From Pteria penguin (lineage: Eukaryota > Mollusca > Bivalvia > Pterioida > Pteriidae): a DNA stretch of 64,000 nucleotides. The notes under the pieces were generated by a model. That model was not told the DNA's origin and did not search any database. It was given only the letters and a program-made list of their open reading frames with translations. The position numbers and the translations under genes are program-made. Shown piece after piece: positions 53,001-59,200 of the stretch; positions within the stretch are counted from its first letter, which is position 1, and the number at the start of each line of letters is the position of its first letter. Location: assembly GCA_035048485.1 (NCBI GenBank), contig CM068581.1, forward strand, positions 12,420,864 to 12,484,863. Reading direction: 5' to 3'.

Positions 53001-53156
53001 GATATACTGCGACACTGGATGGTGCTGAATGACCAAAAGCTTCATGACCTTAAGATAGAGGTCGCTGCTTCCGTCAGCCGCTGTATTTTACAGCTTCAAG
53101 ATAGTGACACATCCTGCCAGGCTTTAAGATTGGAATTATCTGATGGAGTAGAATGA
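16526..53156 (+). CDS. MAP1: MAP1-family microtubule-associated protein (Futsch/MAP1A/B/S homologue), spliced
   Basis: Joining 16526-16673, 32677-32769, 47700-47872 and 49317-53156 gives an uninterrupted frame of 1417 codons. Residues 1-138 come from exons 1-3 and carry the MAP1 N-terminal signatures (LLVIIGE, SGLRCWGYD, ILRSRSD). Residues about 139-470 contain the MAP1 region with a metallo-beta-lactamase-like fold (YIFPGCEGDSALFVINGF, CFWNISRHLDRIDAMLLTHLG, FFPGNAPQHKIIEGLEKLKHLDFLK). About 484-625 is a basic Lys/Pro/Ser/Thr-rich segment; about 650-1180 is acidic and probably disordered; about 1189-1260 is basic again. About 1300-1417 is the conserved light-chain C-terminus (FYVDLAYIPHH, VEYFKRVRARYYVYS, VTLYPTYDND). 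Family members bind microtubules and actin in neurons and are cut into heavy and light chains. It is far shorter than MAP1B or Futsch and longer than MAP1S; most of the difference is in the repeat-rich middle. One invertebrate gene of this type normally corresponds to all three vertebrate MAP1 genes. Confidence 0.95.
16785..16828. repeat. (AC)n(TA)n compound microsatellite
   Basis: About 13 AC units followed by 9 TA units, about 110 bp inside intron 1 after the exon 1 donor. Confidence 0.93.
17238..17425 (+). mobile_element. SINE fragment in MAP1 intron 1
   Basis: Matches the body and tail of the SINE at 30082 ('GTGTCCTGTCTG', 'ATGGCATG...ATCTCTCACTGC', 'ATATGAAATAATCATGGAGTGACATAAAACC', then GTCAATCAATC). 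The tRNA head is lost. Confidence 0.65.
18834..18992. mobile_element. 159-bp MITE, TIR CAGGGATGTYATT, 5-bp target duplication
   Basis: The left tip CAGGGATGTCATT and right tip AATAACATCCCTG are inverted complements with one mismatch. GTATT flanks both sides (18829-18833 and 18993-18997). Further inverted sequence (GGAGGAGAA near 18849, TTCTCCTA near 18960) follows inside. Confidence 0.8.
20860..21310 (-). repeat. Core-repeat array, ~125-145-bp period
   Basis: Three units share 'CATRTYCC..AATATTGG.A.AGRCCT' (near 20940, 21063 and 21210), 'ATATTTCACACAA.TTTTCCTT.GGACAGGG' and 'AAGGTCAAGGTCAC' (21192). The C10/A8 run at 20829-20847 lies at one margin. The open minus frame through it reflects the repeat, not a gene. 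Confidence 0.65.
21826..21880 (+). mobile_element. Half copy of the CAATCTGATTAAAAC TIR family
   Basis: CAATCTGATTAAAACAATATCTTTATTC from about 21837 matches the left end and interior of the MITE at 14646. No matching right end was found nearby, so the copy looks truncated. Confidence 0.5.
25124..25269. mobile_element. 146-bp MITE, TIR CAGTGGCGGAT, 5-bp target duplication
   Basis: The left tip CAGTGGCGGATCCAG and right tip TAAATCCGCCACTG are inverted. GATAC flanks both sides (25119-25123 and 25270-25274). Related copies or halves lie at 15581-15714 and 55444. A more distant relative with GCGCGGATCCAG tips is at 60929. Confidence 0.85.
25563..26078. repeat. 58-bp minisatellite, ~9 copies, in intron 1
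   Basis: ACGCGACAACTTACCACGG recurs at 25563, 25621, 25679, 25737, 25795, 25853 (as GCTTGCGAC...) and 25911, exactly 58 bp apart. Two or three diverged copies follow. The first four alternate between 'TTCATGGTC' and 'TTGTRTGCTC' subtypes, giving a 116-bp dimer. Because 58 is not a multiple of three and the unit lacks + strand stops, all three + frames are open. The resulting His/Ser/Thr-rich ORFs are not evidence of a gene. Confidence 0.92.
27035..27740 (+). mobile_element. Core-repeat element with Helitron-like 3' end
   Basis: It starts near 'GGGGGGATATTGGAATCACCTTG', followed by 'CTGTTTGTCTGTCCAGAAAACTTT'. Four core units follow, marked by GCCATAACTTTTGAAC at about 27120, 27266, 27402 and 27548 (period 136-146). 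The 3' end has a G-run, then a TGTCC/GGACA mini-hairpin at 27715-27729, TTT, and CTAG followed by TT. A hairpin shortly before CTAG is the standard Helitron terminus. The same start and core occur at 63500-64000. Confidence 0.65.
28850..28975 (+). mobile_element. Fragment related to the 27035-27740 element
   Basis: Shares 'CCAAGGTCACG', 'TTAAGGTCACAG' and the end motif 'CGCGGGAGTACATGTATTTGTCCCGTT' with the element ending near 27740. No complete unit is present. Confidence 0.4.
29395..29445. mobile_element. Possible half of a GGATCCAGA-type MITE end
   Basis: 'GGTGGGATCCAGAAATTTTTG' resembles the tips of the element at 60929-61125 (GCGCGGATCCAGA). Only one end is seen. Confidence 0.3.
29490..29983 (+). 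mobile_element. Core-repeat element (family C) ending in hairpin + CTTGTT
   Basis: Contains 'GGCAGCAGCATCCATAGACAAAACTTTTACCTGG' and diverged units of 'CCATAAGGGGTGGGCTTT...TTGTGAC.AGAGCTTTCAT'. It ends at GTTGTC-TTCT-GACAAC (29961-29976) and CTTGTT (29978-29983). The same order is found at 46060-46511. Confidence 0.65.
30082..30352 (+). mobile_element. Full-length tRNA-derived SINE, ATCA tail, 11-bp TSD
   Basis: The tRNA-like head has A box TGGCCTAGTGGT (30088) and B box GGTTTGAGTCCC (about 30131). The body is 'CCGAGGCCCCGTGTCATGATATGCATGGCATGTTAAAGATCCC...' and the tail is AAAATCAATCAATCAAT. An 11-bp target duplication, CAAGGGGGTAA (30069-30079) and CAAAGGGGTAA (30356-30366), differs at one base. 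It is therefore a retroposed copy and fairly young. Confidence 0.88.
30691..31911 (+). mobile_element. Pearl-like Helitron-type element with six core repeats
   Basis: The 5' end is TAGTCCCCTACCGGCATCGC, whose start pairs with AGGGCACTA just inside. Then come CGTCTGTCCGTCAGTCC, six tandem ~160-bp cores (starts 30769, 30929, 31090, 31251, 31415 and 31566) and a (TG)31 tract. The inverted subterminal motif TGCCGGTAGGGGACT (31861) follows, then a hairpin with AGTATTGC/GCAATACT stem (31877-31896) and finally AGAATGCTTGTT. Tandem ~160-bp cores next to a microsatellite and a 3' hairpin are the layout of bivalve pearl elements and of DINE/Helentron-type elements. There is no Rep/helicase, so it is non-autonomous. 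Confidence 0.82.
31771..31832. repeat. (TG)n microsatellite inside the pearl-like element
   Basis: 31 uninterrupted TG dinucleotides between the last core unit and the 3' subterminal motif. Confidence 0.95.
32677..32769 (+). CDS. MAP1: MAP1 coding exon 2
   Basis: A 93-bp exon. It completes codon 50 (G|GT, Gly), encodes LRCWGYDGIDINEELAHIAN... and leaves one base for codon 81. The acceptor TTTTGTATTTGTAG ends at 32676; the donor is G|GTGAGT at 32769/32770. The LRCWGYDGIDI segment matches the conserved MAP1 'G(I/L)R.W' segment that follows the LL(V/I).(V/I)GE motif. The exact frame match with exons 1 and 3 supports it although it is too short to stand out as an ORF. Confidence 0.92.
34353..34476 (+). 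mobile_element. Short element, GGATCGATAGAT start, hairpin + CTTGTT end
   Basis: The start 'TTTTTATGCCCCTGGATCGATAGAT' matches the start of the fragment at 55613. The end has stem GTGTTT/AAACAC (34454-34468), then AG and CTTGTT (34471-34476). It has little or no core array and may be an internally deleted copy. Confidence 0.6.
34954..35033. repeat. (AT)n microsatellite
   Basis: About 80 bp of uninterrupted AT dinucleotide in intron 2. Confidence 0.95.
35690..35775 (-). mobile_element. SINE head fragment
   Basis: On the minus strand, a B box GAGTTCGACTCCC (about 35718) precedes '..CACAACGGTGTTCTGTCTTTTGG', as in the copy at 37657-37894. The body is missing. Confidence 0.5.
35814..36345. repeat. 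AT-rich 36-37-bp tandem repeat, ~14 copies
   Basis: The unit is approximately ATTGGAAATACACATAGTAA followed by ATATAAATTACAAACTT. Copies alternate irregularly between GGAAATACACATAG and AGAAATATACATAG subtypes. Some units lack the TAGTAA segment and read ACACGTAAATG instead. Confidence 0.92.
36346..36870 (+). mobile_element. Core-repeat element, three 160-bp units
   Basis: Opens with 'TTCTAAGAAGGAGGGGCATATTC' and a GTCGGT/GTCAGT-rich stretch. Cores start near 36431, 36591 and 36751. Each has 'TATCTCTGTAACCAATAAAGAT.TTGAATT' and 'CTAGGT.AAGTTCAAA.TTGGTTATGGTTCA'. The junction 'CTTAGAAAATTTCTTAAAAT..GCAGTTTCC' is very like the junction of the pearl-like cores (TTAGAAAATTTCTTTAAAATGGCAGTTTTCC), so the two families are related. 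Confidence 0.7.
37657..37894 (-). mobile_element. Full-length SINE on minus strand with perfect 12-bp TSD
   Basis: On the minus strand there is an A-box region GCGGCCTAGTGGATAAGG, a B box GGTTCGACTCCC, the body shared with 30082, and the tail ..AATCAATCAAT. ACTAGATAATAA flanks both sides exactly (37645-37656 and 37895-37906). It is the cleanest retroposed copy in the window. Confidence 0.9.
39880..40670. repeat. 40-bp minisatellite, ~20 copies, in intron 2
   Basis: The unit reads about ACCTCTGACAGGAGACACTT then ACTCCAGGGCACCTGGTATT, exactly 40 bp in most copies. Variants include CTGGTATC, CTTGTATC and CATGGTAT. All + frames stay open over long distances for the same arithmetic reason as in the other arrays. 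Confidence 0.92.
41290..41800 (+). repeat. Core-repeat array, ~136-153-bp period
   Basis: 'TTGATGAAA..TGGTACAAAGAAAGAA.ATC' recurs near 41312, 41465, 41605 and 41741. Each is followed by 'GAAGGTGTGCATATT' and 'GGGAA.GCTGTCCAAA'. 'TTATGGCCCTTGAGCTTAG' recalls the 'ACGGCCCTTGGAATTAG' of the pearl-like cores. Confidence 0.65.
42364..42516 (+). mobile_element. SINE of the (AACC)-tailed family
   Basis: B-box-like GGGTTTGATTACC (about 42411), then 'GCAGCACTATGTTTAAGAGGTTGG' as at 13360, then 'GACGTAAAACATCAGTTAACCAAACAACC'. The A-box region (42370-42390) is degraded. Confidence 0.65.
43800..43905 (+). mobile_element. 5' end fragment of a core-repeat element
   Basis: 'TTAGTCACCCTTTACCGTAGCAGGATAGGGCTTTA' and 'CTGCTCGTCCATCTGTCTGTCAGTC' resemble the 5' end of the pearl-like class (TAGTCCCCTACCGGC... 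CGTCTGTCCGTCAGTC). Confidence 0.4.
44040..44830 (+). mobile_element. Core-repeat element, ~140-165-bp units
   Basis: Starts near 'GGCAGGGGGTATTAGGTGTTTG'. Units share 'CATGATAACTCAAGTACCTTTCATCATATTCAAACCAAATTTGGATATATG' and 'TTACTTATCAAGAGAGGAAGAACCC' (near 44105, 44265 and 44412, then a diverged one). The end 'GGGGGTATATGTTTTACAAACATGCTG' includes a GTTT/AAAC hairpin. Confidence 0.65.
44830..45000 (+). repeat. Extra diverged unit of the preceding array
   Basis: 'ATGATTTAAGTACCATACATTAAATTCAAACCAAATTTGGAAAGATATA' and 'CAAAGGTCAAGGTTAG' repeat the core of 44040-44830 beyond its apparent end. It may be a second, older copy. Confidence 0.45.
45165..45935 (+). mobile_element. Core-repeat element, family C
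   Basis: Opens with 'TTTTTAGCTTGTTGGAGATCTAAC'. Units carry 'TTTGAACTGGAAAATGTACAGCTTTGATATTCCACATATGGATTCCTCATGACCA.AGCTTTCAATT.GTACCATGACTTTTGAC' near 45275, 45410, 45555 and 45705 (period about 140-150). It ends near a TCAAGGTCAAGGTCA run at 45925-45939. Confidence 0.65.
46060..46511 (+). mobile_element. Core-repeat element, family C, hairpin + CTTGTT end
   Basis: Starts near 'TTAATAGGATGAAAGTCTGGAGAGCTGTTGTCATAC' and continues 'CCCCTGGTGTTTATCGTTGTCAGTGGCAGCAACATCCATTCACAAAACTTT', as in 29520. It ends at TTGTC-TTTT-GACAA followed by AT and CTTGTT (46506-46511). Confidence 0.7.
46590..46628 (+). mobile_element. Isolated family C 3' end
   Basis: GCGAGCTTTGTTGTC-TTCT-GACAA followed by CTTGTT (46623-46628), with no core in front. 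It is a solo terminus or strongly deleted copy about 115 bp after the previous element. Confidence 0.5.
47700..47872 (+). CDS. MAP1: MAP1 coding exon 3
   Basis: A 173-bp exon. The first two bases complete codon 81 (G|GA, Gly). It encodes ERILRSRSDNLAAEILVNPQ...LIYAGHFFTGSGAWVLQ and ends on a codon boundary. The acceptor is TTTGCTTTCAG at 47699 and the donor CAG|GTAAGC. The IL.(H/R)RSD..A motif and the G.FF..G.W(I/V)LQ stretch match the MAP1 N-domain. Confidence 0.95.
47873..49316 (+). other. MAP1 intron 3 (1.44 kb)
   Basis: GTAAGC donor and TTTATTTGCAG acceptor. It contains a family C core-repeat element at 47955-48395 and a short relative at 48540-48600. The rest (48610-49316) shows no repeat I can identify. 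Confidence 0.93.
47955..48395 (+). mobile_element. Core-repeat element, family C, in intron 3
   Basis: 'TTTTTAGCTTGCTGGGATGAATGCACGGAGAGCTATTGTCATAC' matches the start at 46060. Two or three cores follow, with 'TAACTTTAGAATCATTAGAGACAGGG' and 'GTGCCAAGACCTTTC'. The end has TTGTC-TTCT-GACAA followed by CACTGCTTAC in place of CTTGTT. Confidence 0.65.
49317..53156 (+). CDS. MAP1: MAP1 coding exon 4 (main exon) and stop
   Basis: Encodes residues 139-1417 without interruption and ends in TGA at 53154-53156. A single very large exon carrying the heavy-chain body and light chain is the typical MAP1 gene design. Visible features: GDSALFVINGF and LLTHLGTDN in the metallo-beta-lactamase-like region (about 242-295), where the HxHxDH metal motif is not preserved; three tandem EESKPV hexapeptides (about 663-680); DPF at about 729 and 1099 and NPF at about 1077; a strongly acidic run (about 978-1008); DPNTEWGKPMGLPSPPPP (about 1154-1171); and the light-chain domain from about 1300. 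Long open frames on the opposite strand mirror its codon bias. Confidence 0.97.
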   Translation, partial: DDTFTVNQMVQIFKDHDVENVLKQSPSELVLHLGPHTEWKSLQNKVGIKDLKIQINPADKVTNMHGALQFAAYISNFVNPLNLPDLLQVTDYVGCLKFIKPTMYIFPGCEGDSALFVINGFNLLVNGGYKRKPCFWNISRHLDRIDAMLLTHLGTDNLFGVSSMLQRKALGNIHPQLGYLYMNTVDKLPFSTENGSKEPSLSINLANEGCKLVEYAKQMGHVPQPCTRQTSGQQIAPINLYHKVGYGSLDMYILNPVSDTKELKDFYQQWNKHVSEFGLSQNLPLPNMLSVCALLVWKPANVNEKINRIFFPGNAPQHKIIEGLEKLKHLDFLKHASCSAKDLQIKPIKKTAPAGRPSLGSRTAKPSPSKTETPKPVPEKKETLPKTKSESSKSTDAKPKTGPIENKSNTSTARKPSVPKTTKAQPTESKAKLEEKTKPRPTSATKAPSPKKETPRKETPSKKPSNGVKKATSTTKDCSPAKTLEKAIEKEISTAEQNTVLETKVADETYTFKETSPAEDTKGIEESKPVEESKPVEESKPVENSLIDISPTEPATFEPEKMKTEIEEASECHGFHVDPSNAAPVQSNEKDPFSMFEDDNSQQNAYQEDAMLLRNDMAPQSNDFFGVDDFQEKPSSLPDPVAYSSTEPDLIPDSPPEKEASPAPVDCMSSLPEPDVVPSTKVEEDNFLQDKGVDSESQNEIDKLIEGSDVDQRENSSRSPILSPVEPDTKSDALDEQPVVDEGGASADEADLSADEEDSQGDVAEMTSKLTDSQDIEERLEGTQLTTYDNEGFVDSLNEGTGAEHQETDEQCVDASEKDVDITKECEEMHVMPEREEVHARDEKEEDNDQIAEDEGIEDDENEQDDKEVSNIPEAFEKDETPDPPELQEQVDNIVPKNTLNIDPCEQYLASDQPLDRITEESEDQHDVGFSVRQDGGLNPFNGLDQAQFPSASQQSNQYQDPFSIGGPGQGFIFGHNGQTPTMQQPYDRQIPCQEGYDPYDEEDNEMENQEFDPNTEWGKPMGLPSPPPPEEKGAQPGPMSNRVTNGKNVEVKGSATAKKTTTSTTTKTKVTEKEKSNKSAASKTTKLGNVTKTETTSRSEKTNSSKVETTKSTTVKGRPASASVMSEPKSKPPHRPATATGNSRASPATVKLPPLPPLTPFYVDLAYIPHHGDPAYCNVEYFKRVRARYYVYSSLTPNPATLNALVEAKQTWEDKDLQVTLYPTYDNDILRHWMVLNDQKLHDLKIEVAASVSRCILQLQDSDTSCQALRLELSDGVE
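50889..50942 (+). repeat. In-frame 18-bp coding tandem repeat (EESKPV x3)
   Basis: Three nearly identical 18-bp units encode Glu-Glu-Ser-Lys-Pro-Val three times in the disordered part of MAP1. The differences are synonymous (CCG/CCA, TCA/TCC). Copy number could vary between individuals without a frameshift. Confidence 0.9.
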
Positions 53157-53431
53157 CATTAAGATCAATTCATAGAATTTGTGCAGAGCATACAGAGTAA
53201 AAGTGCTTTTGCTGATGTGATAAATGTGAAGGACAAATGCTGATGTGATAGTAGGCTAGATGTTTTGTAATCTCTGTGCTTAATCTTACATAATAGTTTC
53301 TAGTATTTATGAATTTACACAGTTTTTGCTTTCATTTTTTTTTTATGATATAACAAAGTTGACTTCCATTTTCATGTTTATATGTAGAAATTTAGAGGAA
53401 AAGTTTTTGGTATATTACATATGCATACAAG

Positions 53432-53437
53432 AATAAA
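53432..53437 (+). promoter_or_regulatory. Candidate proximal polyadenylation signal AATAAA
   Basis: AATAAA about 275 bp after the MAP1 stop. It would give a short 3'UTR. Confidence 0.4.
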
Positions 53438-54341
53438 AACAGCATTTGTTACTAAAGCAATAGAAATCCTGGTCTGAAAGATTTCAGGAGATGTTTGTAT
53501 AGCATGTTTTGAGAACAGTTACCCAGTGAAATTATTAAAGTTATATTGCCTGTAGAAAATTGTAAGTACTCTGTTTGCATAATTATGTGACCGATATCTG
53601 TACGTTTATACAGGGTTTAAGATATTGTCATTTTTGAGACTTAATTATACAAGTGTTTGTTTTTGCCATTTTGAATATGTTTTGTGTGGCCAAAATGAGA
53701 AGTGTACTTAGACAATGAGATGGATGTTCAGCTCTTAATGTCTGTCTATATATTGGTATATATATGCAAATAGACATTTATATGTTGTGTGTGCTATCAC
53801 AGTGAATGTTCAACAGAATTTTTTATAGTTTGGCCTTCTAATGTTACATTTAGTCTAGTCATTAGTGTCAAGCATTTTAGCAATATGCTGGAGAGTAAGG
53901 ATATGACAGCTGTCTGCAAGGATCTTTATTGTTCTATGACATTTCTATATTATTCAAGCTCAATTGTTGCTTTGTTAGTTACATTTACAGTATGTTATAT
54001 GGTGCACTGAATTTCCTTTGAATTGAAGTCTAGTTAGATACACTGCTTTTATGTGCAATGTGGTTATGTTTCAATCAGACATATTTTGGAGTTGCTATCA
54101 TCTGAGAGTTTTACTTTATGTAATTCACCTGTTATTGTAAAGATAATTAATACATTACCAAGCACACTGAAATTTGTAAAAGACTTTTACATATCTTGGA
54201 TAGATAAGTTCAGACATCAGCATCAAAACACAGAGGTACTAGTATACTGTATTTCTATTAATATGACAATTTTTTAAATCAGGGGCTTTTTTGTTTGTGA
54301 ATTCAGTTCTGAGGTATAATTAACTTCACGGCACATATTAC

Positions 54342-54347
54342 AATAAA
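54342..54347 (+). promoter_or_regulatory. Candidate distal polyadenylation signal AATAAA
   Basis: AATAAA about 1.19 kb after the stop, with T-rich sequence downstream (TTTAATGTCACTTCTTT). A third AATAAA lies at 55247-55252. Confidence 0.45.
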
Positions 54348-54365
54348 GCCTGCTTTAATGTCACT

Positions 54366-54610
54366 TCTTTAAAGAGGTCACTCGCAGATAAAGGTGGCTT
54401 TTTAAATTCCTATTTTCTTTGTTTTCTTACTTGATAAACTTTTGTATAAAGGTTACTGTCAAGTCTTTTTCCCTCGCTATACCCTTCTATAAAGGTCACT
54501 TTGAAGTATTTCCTTACTATACCTTAATATAAAGGTCACTGTCAAGTCTTCCCTTATCTTACCCCAAGGTCACTGTCAATTAATCCTTACTTTACCCTTT
54601 ATATACAAGT
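54366..54610. repeat. Diverged ~35-43-bp tandem repeat
   Basis: 'AAAGGTCACTGTCAAGTCTT..CCTTA.TATACCCT.TATA' recurs at about 54449, 54492, 54532 and 54567, with a more diverged unit near 54372. Units differ by indels. Confidence 0.7.
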
Positions 54611-55279
54611 TCGACTCTAATTTAACACATCAAGGTGATTTACTACAAGTGTATTCTTATGCAGTGTATTGGTAAACGCTTTCAATAGCTTATTTAGTAT
54701 ATCCTCTTGAGCTTCTTGTTTCCTAACTTTTTTGCTTGTTTCATGCCATCACCATTTTATGATGTATACCTTGATTTTCATATAAATTTATACCATATTT
54801 ATCAGTATTTTTGTTCCTATTGAATTTTGAGAATTTTTTTTTATACATGCATGTTTATCTTAATAATATTGAATTTTGAAAAATGATTTCCATTTTAGTA
54901 ATGTTCAGTGGAATATAGCCCTTTCAAACTATCATAGTAAATTAATGGTTGTTTTCCAAGATTTTTTGTTATCTACAATTTAGCATTGCTAAGCCAAAGT
55001 TTTGTATCACACAGTATTCATGGAAATTGCTGTACTGGTGTCACTCAACTTCCTAATATATAAATACTAGTCCAAATGTAACAAATCCTGCCACTTGTTT
55101 GGGTTTTTTTTCAGTTGAGTGACAATAATCATTTATTATCCCCTTGTTGTACCCATTTACATTTTATTTCTCAACAAGCAATCTTTTCTTTATTAATGAC
55201 AACTGCGATGTTGTAAAACTGTTCATACATGTATCACAGTGGCTACAATAAATTTTCAATAATCATTGGCTATTATGTG
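54611..55279. other. AT-rich spacer, nothing recognised
   Basis: No repeat, ORF or RNA feature could be identified between the diverged tandem repeat and the first decayed 40-bp units. An AATAAA is present at 55247. Confidence 0.6.
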
Positions 55280-55445
55280 GAGTGATATGTAGTATCATGT
55301 TAACGTGTTTACATTACTGATTACATTTACCTATGCCTGGAACGGTAATGGTGCATCTGATTACAGTTACCGGTACCTTACCTTTGCCTGGTATGACAAC
55401 GATATATATATAATTGTCATAACCTATGATTGGGATGGTAACCAG
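55280..55445. repeat. Decayed outer units of the 40-bp satellite
   Basis: Phrases such as 'CTGATTACA.TTACC..TGCCTGGAACGGTAATGG' and 'ATAACCTATGATTGGGATGGTAACCAG' are recognisable versions of the satellite unit with many substitutions. They are separated from the rest of the array by an insertion. Confidence 0.7.
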
Positions 55446-55861
55446 TGACGGATTTAGAGAGAGCGCTCCTGCCCCCTTTTTGCCACAAATTTGCCAGGCA
55501 TATGCAAATGATAAGGTCGAAAAACACTCAAATTAAATGAGTAAAACTCCAACTTTGGCACCCAACATGGCCGACTATTTTGGCTAATACTTGACTTTCA
55601 CGTGTGTCACCTCTTTTTATCCCCCCGGATCGATAGATCGGGACATATTGTTTTTGTCCTCTCTGTTTGTTTGTCTGTCTTTAACCTTGGCTATAACTTT
55701 TGAACCGTGAGGGATAGAGACTTCATATTTGACATGCGTACTCAACTAAAGAACGTTTTGACCTTGACAATGATCTTCACGCTTAAAATAACCTTTTGGA
55801 CTTTGGCGCCGCGGGAGGGGGCTTTGGTATTTAACAAACACAGCCTTTTTGGGTAGACTCC
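55444..55861. mobile_element. Transposon-derived insertion splitting the satellite edge
   Basis: It begins with CAGTGACGGATTTAGAGAG, the tip of the MITE family at 25124. From 55613 there is a second element, 'CCCCCCGGATCGATAGATCGGG...', related to 34353. This has a single 'TTAACCTTGGCTATAACTTTTGAACC' core and a GTATTT/AAACAC end near 55830-55850. Satellite-like sequence resumes at about 55862. Confidence 0.6.
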
Positions 55862-56204
55862 TGGATCTGATTGAGGTTAGCTATGCCTGGAATGGTAACG
55901 ATGCATCTCGTAGTAGTATTCTTGATTGCAGTAGCCCGTGTCTGGGCTAGTAATTACAGATGTATCGGGTTGCTAATGCCCATGCCTGGCATGGTAACGA
56001 TGAATTCAATTGTTGTGGAATGGTAACGATGAGTCTGATTGCAACAGCCGATGTCTTTGATGGTAGCGATGAATCTGATTGCCGTAACCCATGTTTTGGG
56101 AGGTAATCATGCATCTGATTTTTGTACCTTATGCCTGAGATGGTAACAATGTATCTAATTGCAGTAATCATTGCCTATGTGGATACGACATAGATGATTG
56201 CTAT
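55862..56204. repeat. Decayed left flank of the 40-bp satellite
   Basis: About 8-9 units with 'TGCCTGG.ATGGTAACGATG.ATCTGATTGC.GTA.CCCATG' at low similarity, grading into the regular array. The gradient from decayed to regular is smooth. Confidence 0.8.
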
Positions 56205-59200
56205 AATCCACACCTGTGAAGGTAACGATGTATATGATTGCTGTAACCCATGTCTGAGATAGTAACGATGTTTATGATTGCTGTAACCCATGTCTAGGAT
56301 GGTAACGATGTATGTGATTGCTGTAACCCATGTCTGGGATGGTAACGATGTTTATGATTGCTGTAACCCATGTCTGGGGTGGTAACGATGTATATGATTG
56401 TTGTAACCCGTGTCTGAGGTGGTAACGGAATATTTTGATTGCTGTAACCCATGTCTAGGATGGTAACGATGTATGTGATTGCTGTAACCCGTGTCTGGGG
56501 TGGTAACGAAATATCTTATAGCTGTAACCCATATCTAGGATGGTAACGATGTGTATGATTGCTGTAACCCATATCTGGGATGGTAACGATGTATGTGATT
56601 GCTGTAACCCATGTCTGGGATGGTAACGAAATATCTGATTGCTGTAACCCATATCTAGGATGGCAACGATGTGTATGATTGCTGTAACCCATGTCTGGGA
56701 TGGTAACGATGTGTATGATTGCTGTAACCTATATCTAGGATGGCAACGATGTGTATGATTGCTGTAACCCATGTCTGGAATGATAACGATGTATATGATT
56801 GCTGTAACCCATGTCTGGGATGGTAACGATGTTTATGATTGCTGTAACCCATGTCTAGGATGGTAACGATGTATATGATGGCTGTAACCCATGTCTGGGG
56901 TTGTAACGATGTATGTGATTGCTGTAACCCGTACCTGGGATGGTAACGATGTGTATGATTGCTGTAACTCATGTCTGGGATGGTAACGATGTGTATGATT
57001 GCTGTAACCCATGTCTGGGATGGTAACGATATATATGATTGTGTAACCCATGTCTGGGATGGTAACGATGTGTATGATTGCTGTAACCCATGTCTGGGAT
57101 GGTAACGATGTATGTGATTGCTGTAACCCATATCTAGGATGGTAACGATGTGTATGATTGCTGCTACCCATGTCTGGGATGCTAACGATGTATGTGATTG
57201 CTGTAACCCATGTCTGGGATGGTAACGAAATATCTGATTGCTGTAACCCATGTCTGGGATTATAACGATGTGTATGATTGCTGTAACCCATGTCTGGGAT
57301 GGTAACGATGTTTATGATTGCTGTAACCCATGTCTGGGATGGTAACGATGTATATGATTGCTGTAACCCATGTCTGGGATGGTAACGATGTGTATGATTG
57401 CTGTAACCCATGTCTGGGATGGTAACGATGTATATGATTGCTGTAACCCATGTCTGGGGTGGTAACGAAATATCTTATAGCTGTAACCCATATCTAGGAT
57501 GGTAACGATGTGTATGATTGCTGTAACCCATGTCTGGGGTGGTAATGATGTATGTGATTGCTGTAACCCATGTCTGGAATGGTAACGAAATATCTGATTG
57601 CTGTAACCCATGTCTGGGATGGTAACGATGTGTATGATTGCTGTAACCCATGTCTAGGATGGTAACGATGTATATGATTGCTGTAACCCATGTCTGGGGT
57701 TGTAACGATGTATGTGATTGCTGTAACCCGTATCTGGGATGGTAACGATGTGTATGATTGCTGGAACTCATGTCTGGGATGGTAACGATGTGTATGATTG
57801 CTGTAACCCATGTCTGGGATGGTAACGATGTATATGATTGTGTGACCCATGTCTGGGATGGTAACGATGTGTATGATTGCTGTAACCCATGTCTGGGGTG
57901 GTAACGATGTATATGATTGCTGTAACCCATATCTAGGATGGTAACGATGTGTATGATTGCTGCTACCCATGTCTGGGATGCTAACGATGTATGTGATTGC
58001 TGTAACCCATGTCTGGGATGGTAACGAAATATCTGATTGCTGTAACCCATGTCTGGGATGGTAACGATGTGTATAATTGCTGTAACCCATGTCTGGGATG
58101 GTAACAATGTTTATGATTGCTGTAACCCATGTCTGGGATGGTAACGATGTATATGATTGCTGTAACCCATGTCTTGGATGGTAACGATGTGTATGATTGC
58201 TGTAACCCGTGTCTGGGATGGTAACGATGTATATGATTGCTGTAACCCATGTCTTGGATGGTAACGATGTGTATGATTGCTGTAACCCATGTCTGGGATG
58301 GTAACGATGTATATGATTGCTGTAACCCATGTCTGGGGTGGTAACGATGTGTGTGATTGCAGTAACCCATGTCTGGGATGGTAACGATGTGTATGATTGC
58401 TGTAACCCATGTCTGGGATGGTAACGATGTGTATGATTGCTGTAACCCATGTCTTGGATGGTAACGATGTTTATGATTGCTGTAACCCATGTCTGGGATG
58501 GTAACGATGTATATGATTGCTGTAGCCCATGTCTTGGATGGTAACGATGTGTATGATTGCTGTAACCCATGTCTGGGATGGTAACGATGTGTATGATTGC
58601 TGTAACCCATGTCTGGGGTGGTAACGATGTATGTGATTGCTGTAACCCGTATCTGGGATGGTAACGATGTGTATGATTGCTGTAACCCATGTCTGGGATG
58701 GTAACGATGTGTATGGTTGCTGTAACCCATGTCTGGGGTGGTAACGAAATATCTTATAGCTGTAACCCATGTCTGGGATGGTAACGATGTATATGATTGC
58801 TGTAACCCATATCTAGGATGGTAACGATGTTTATGATTGCTGTAACCCATGTCTGGGATGGTAACGATGTTTATGATTGCTGTAACCCATGTCTGGGATG
58901 GTAACGATGGATGTGATTGCTATAACCCATGTCTGGGATGGTAACGATGTATATGATTGCTGTAACCCATGTCTGGGATGGTAACGATGTATATGATTGC
59001 TGTAACCCATGTCTGGGATGGTAACGATGTGTATGATTGCTGTAACCCGTGTCTGGGATGGTAACGATGTATATGATTGCTGTAACCCATGTCTGGGATG
59101 GTAACGATGTGTATGATTGCTGTAACCCATGTCTGGGATGGTAACGATGTATATGATTGCTGTAACCCATGTCTGGGGTGGTAACGATGTGTGTGATTGC

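Larger units (their letters stand above)
53157..54365 (+). other. MAP1 3'UTR (presumed)
   Basis: AT-rich sequence after the stop codon with no coding signal. Two candidate polyadenylation hexamers lie at 53432 and 54342. The 3' end cannot be chosen from sequence alone. ORFs of 70-75 codons here have no recognisable content. Confidence 0.6.
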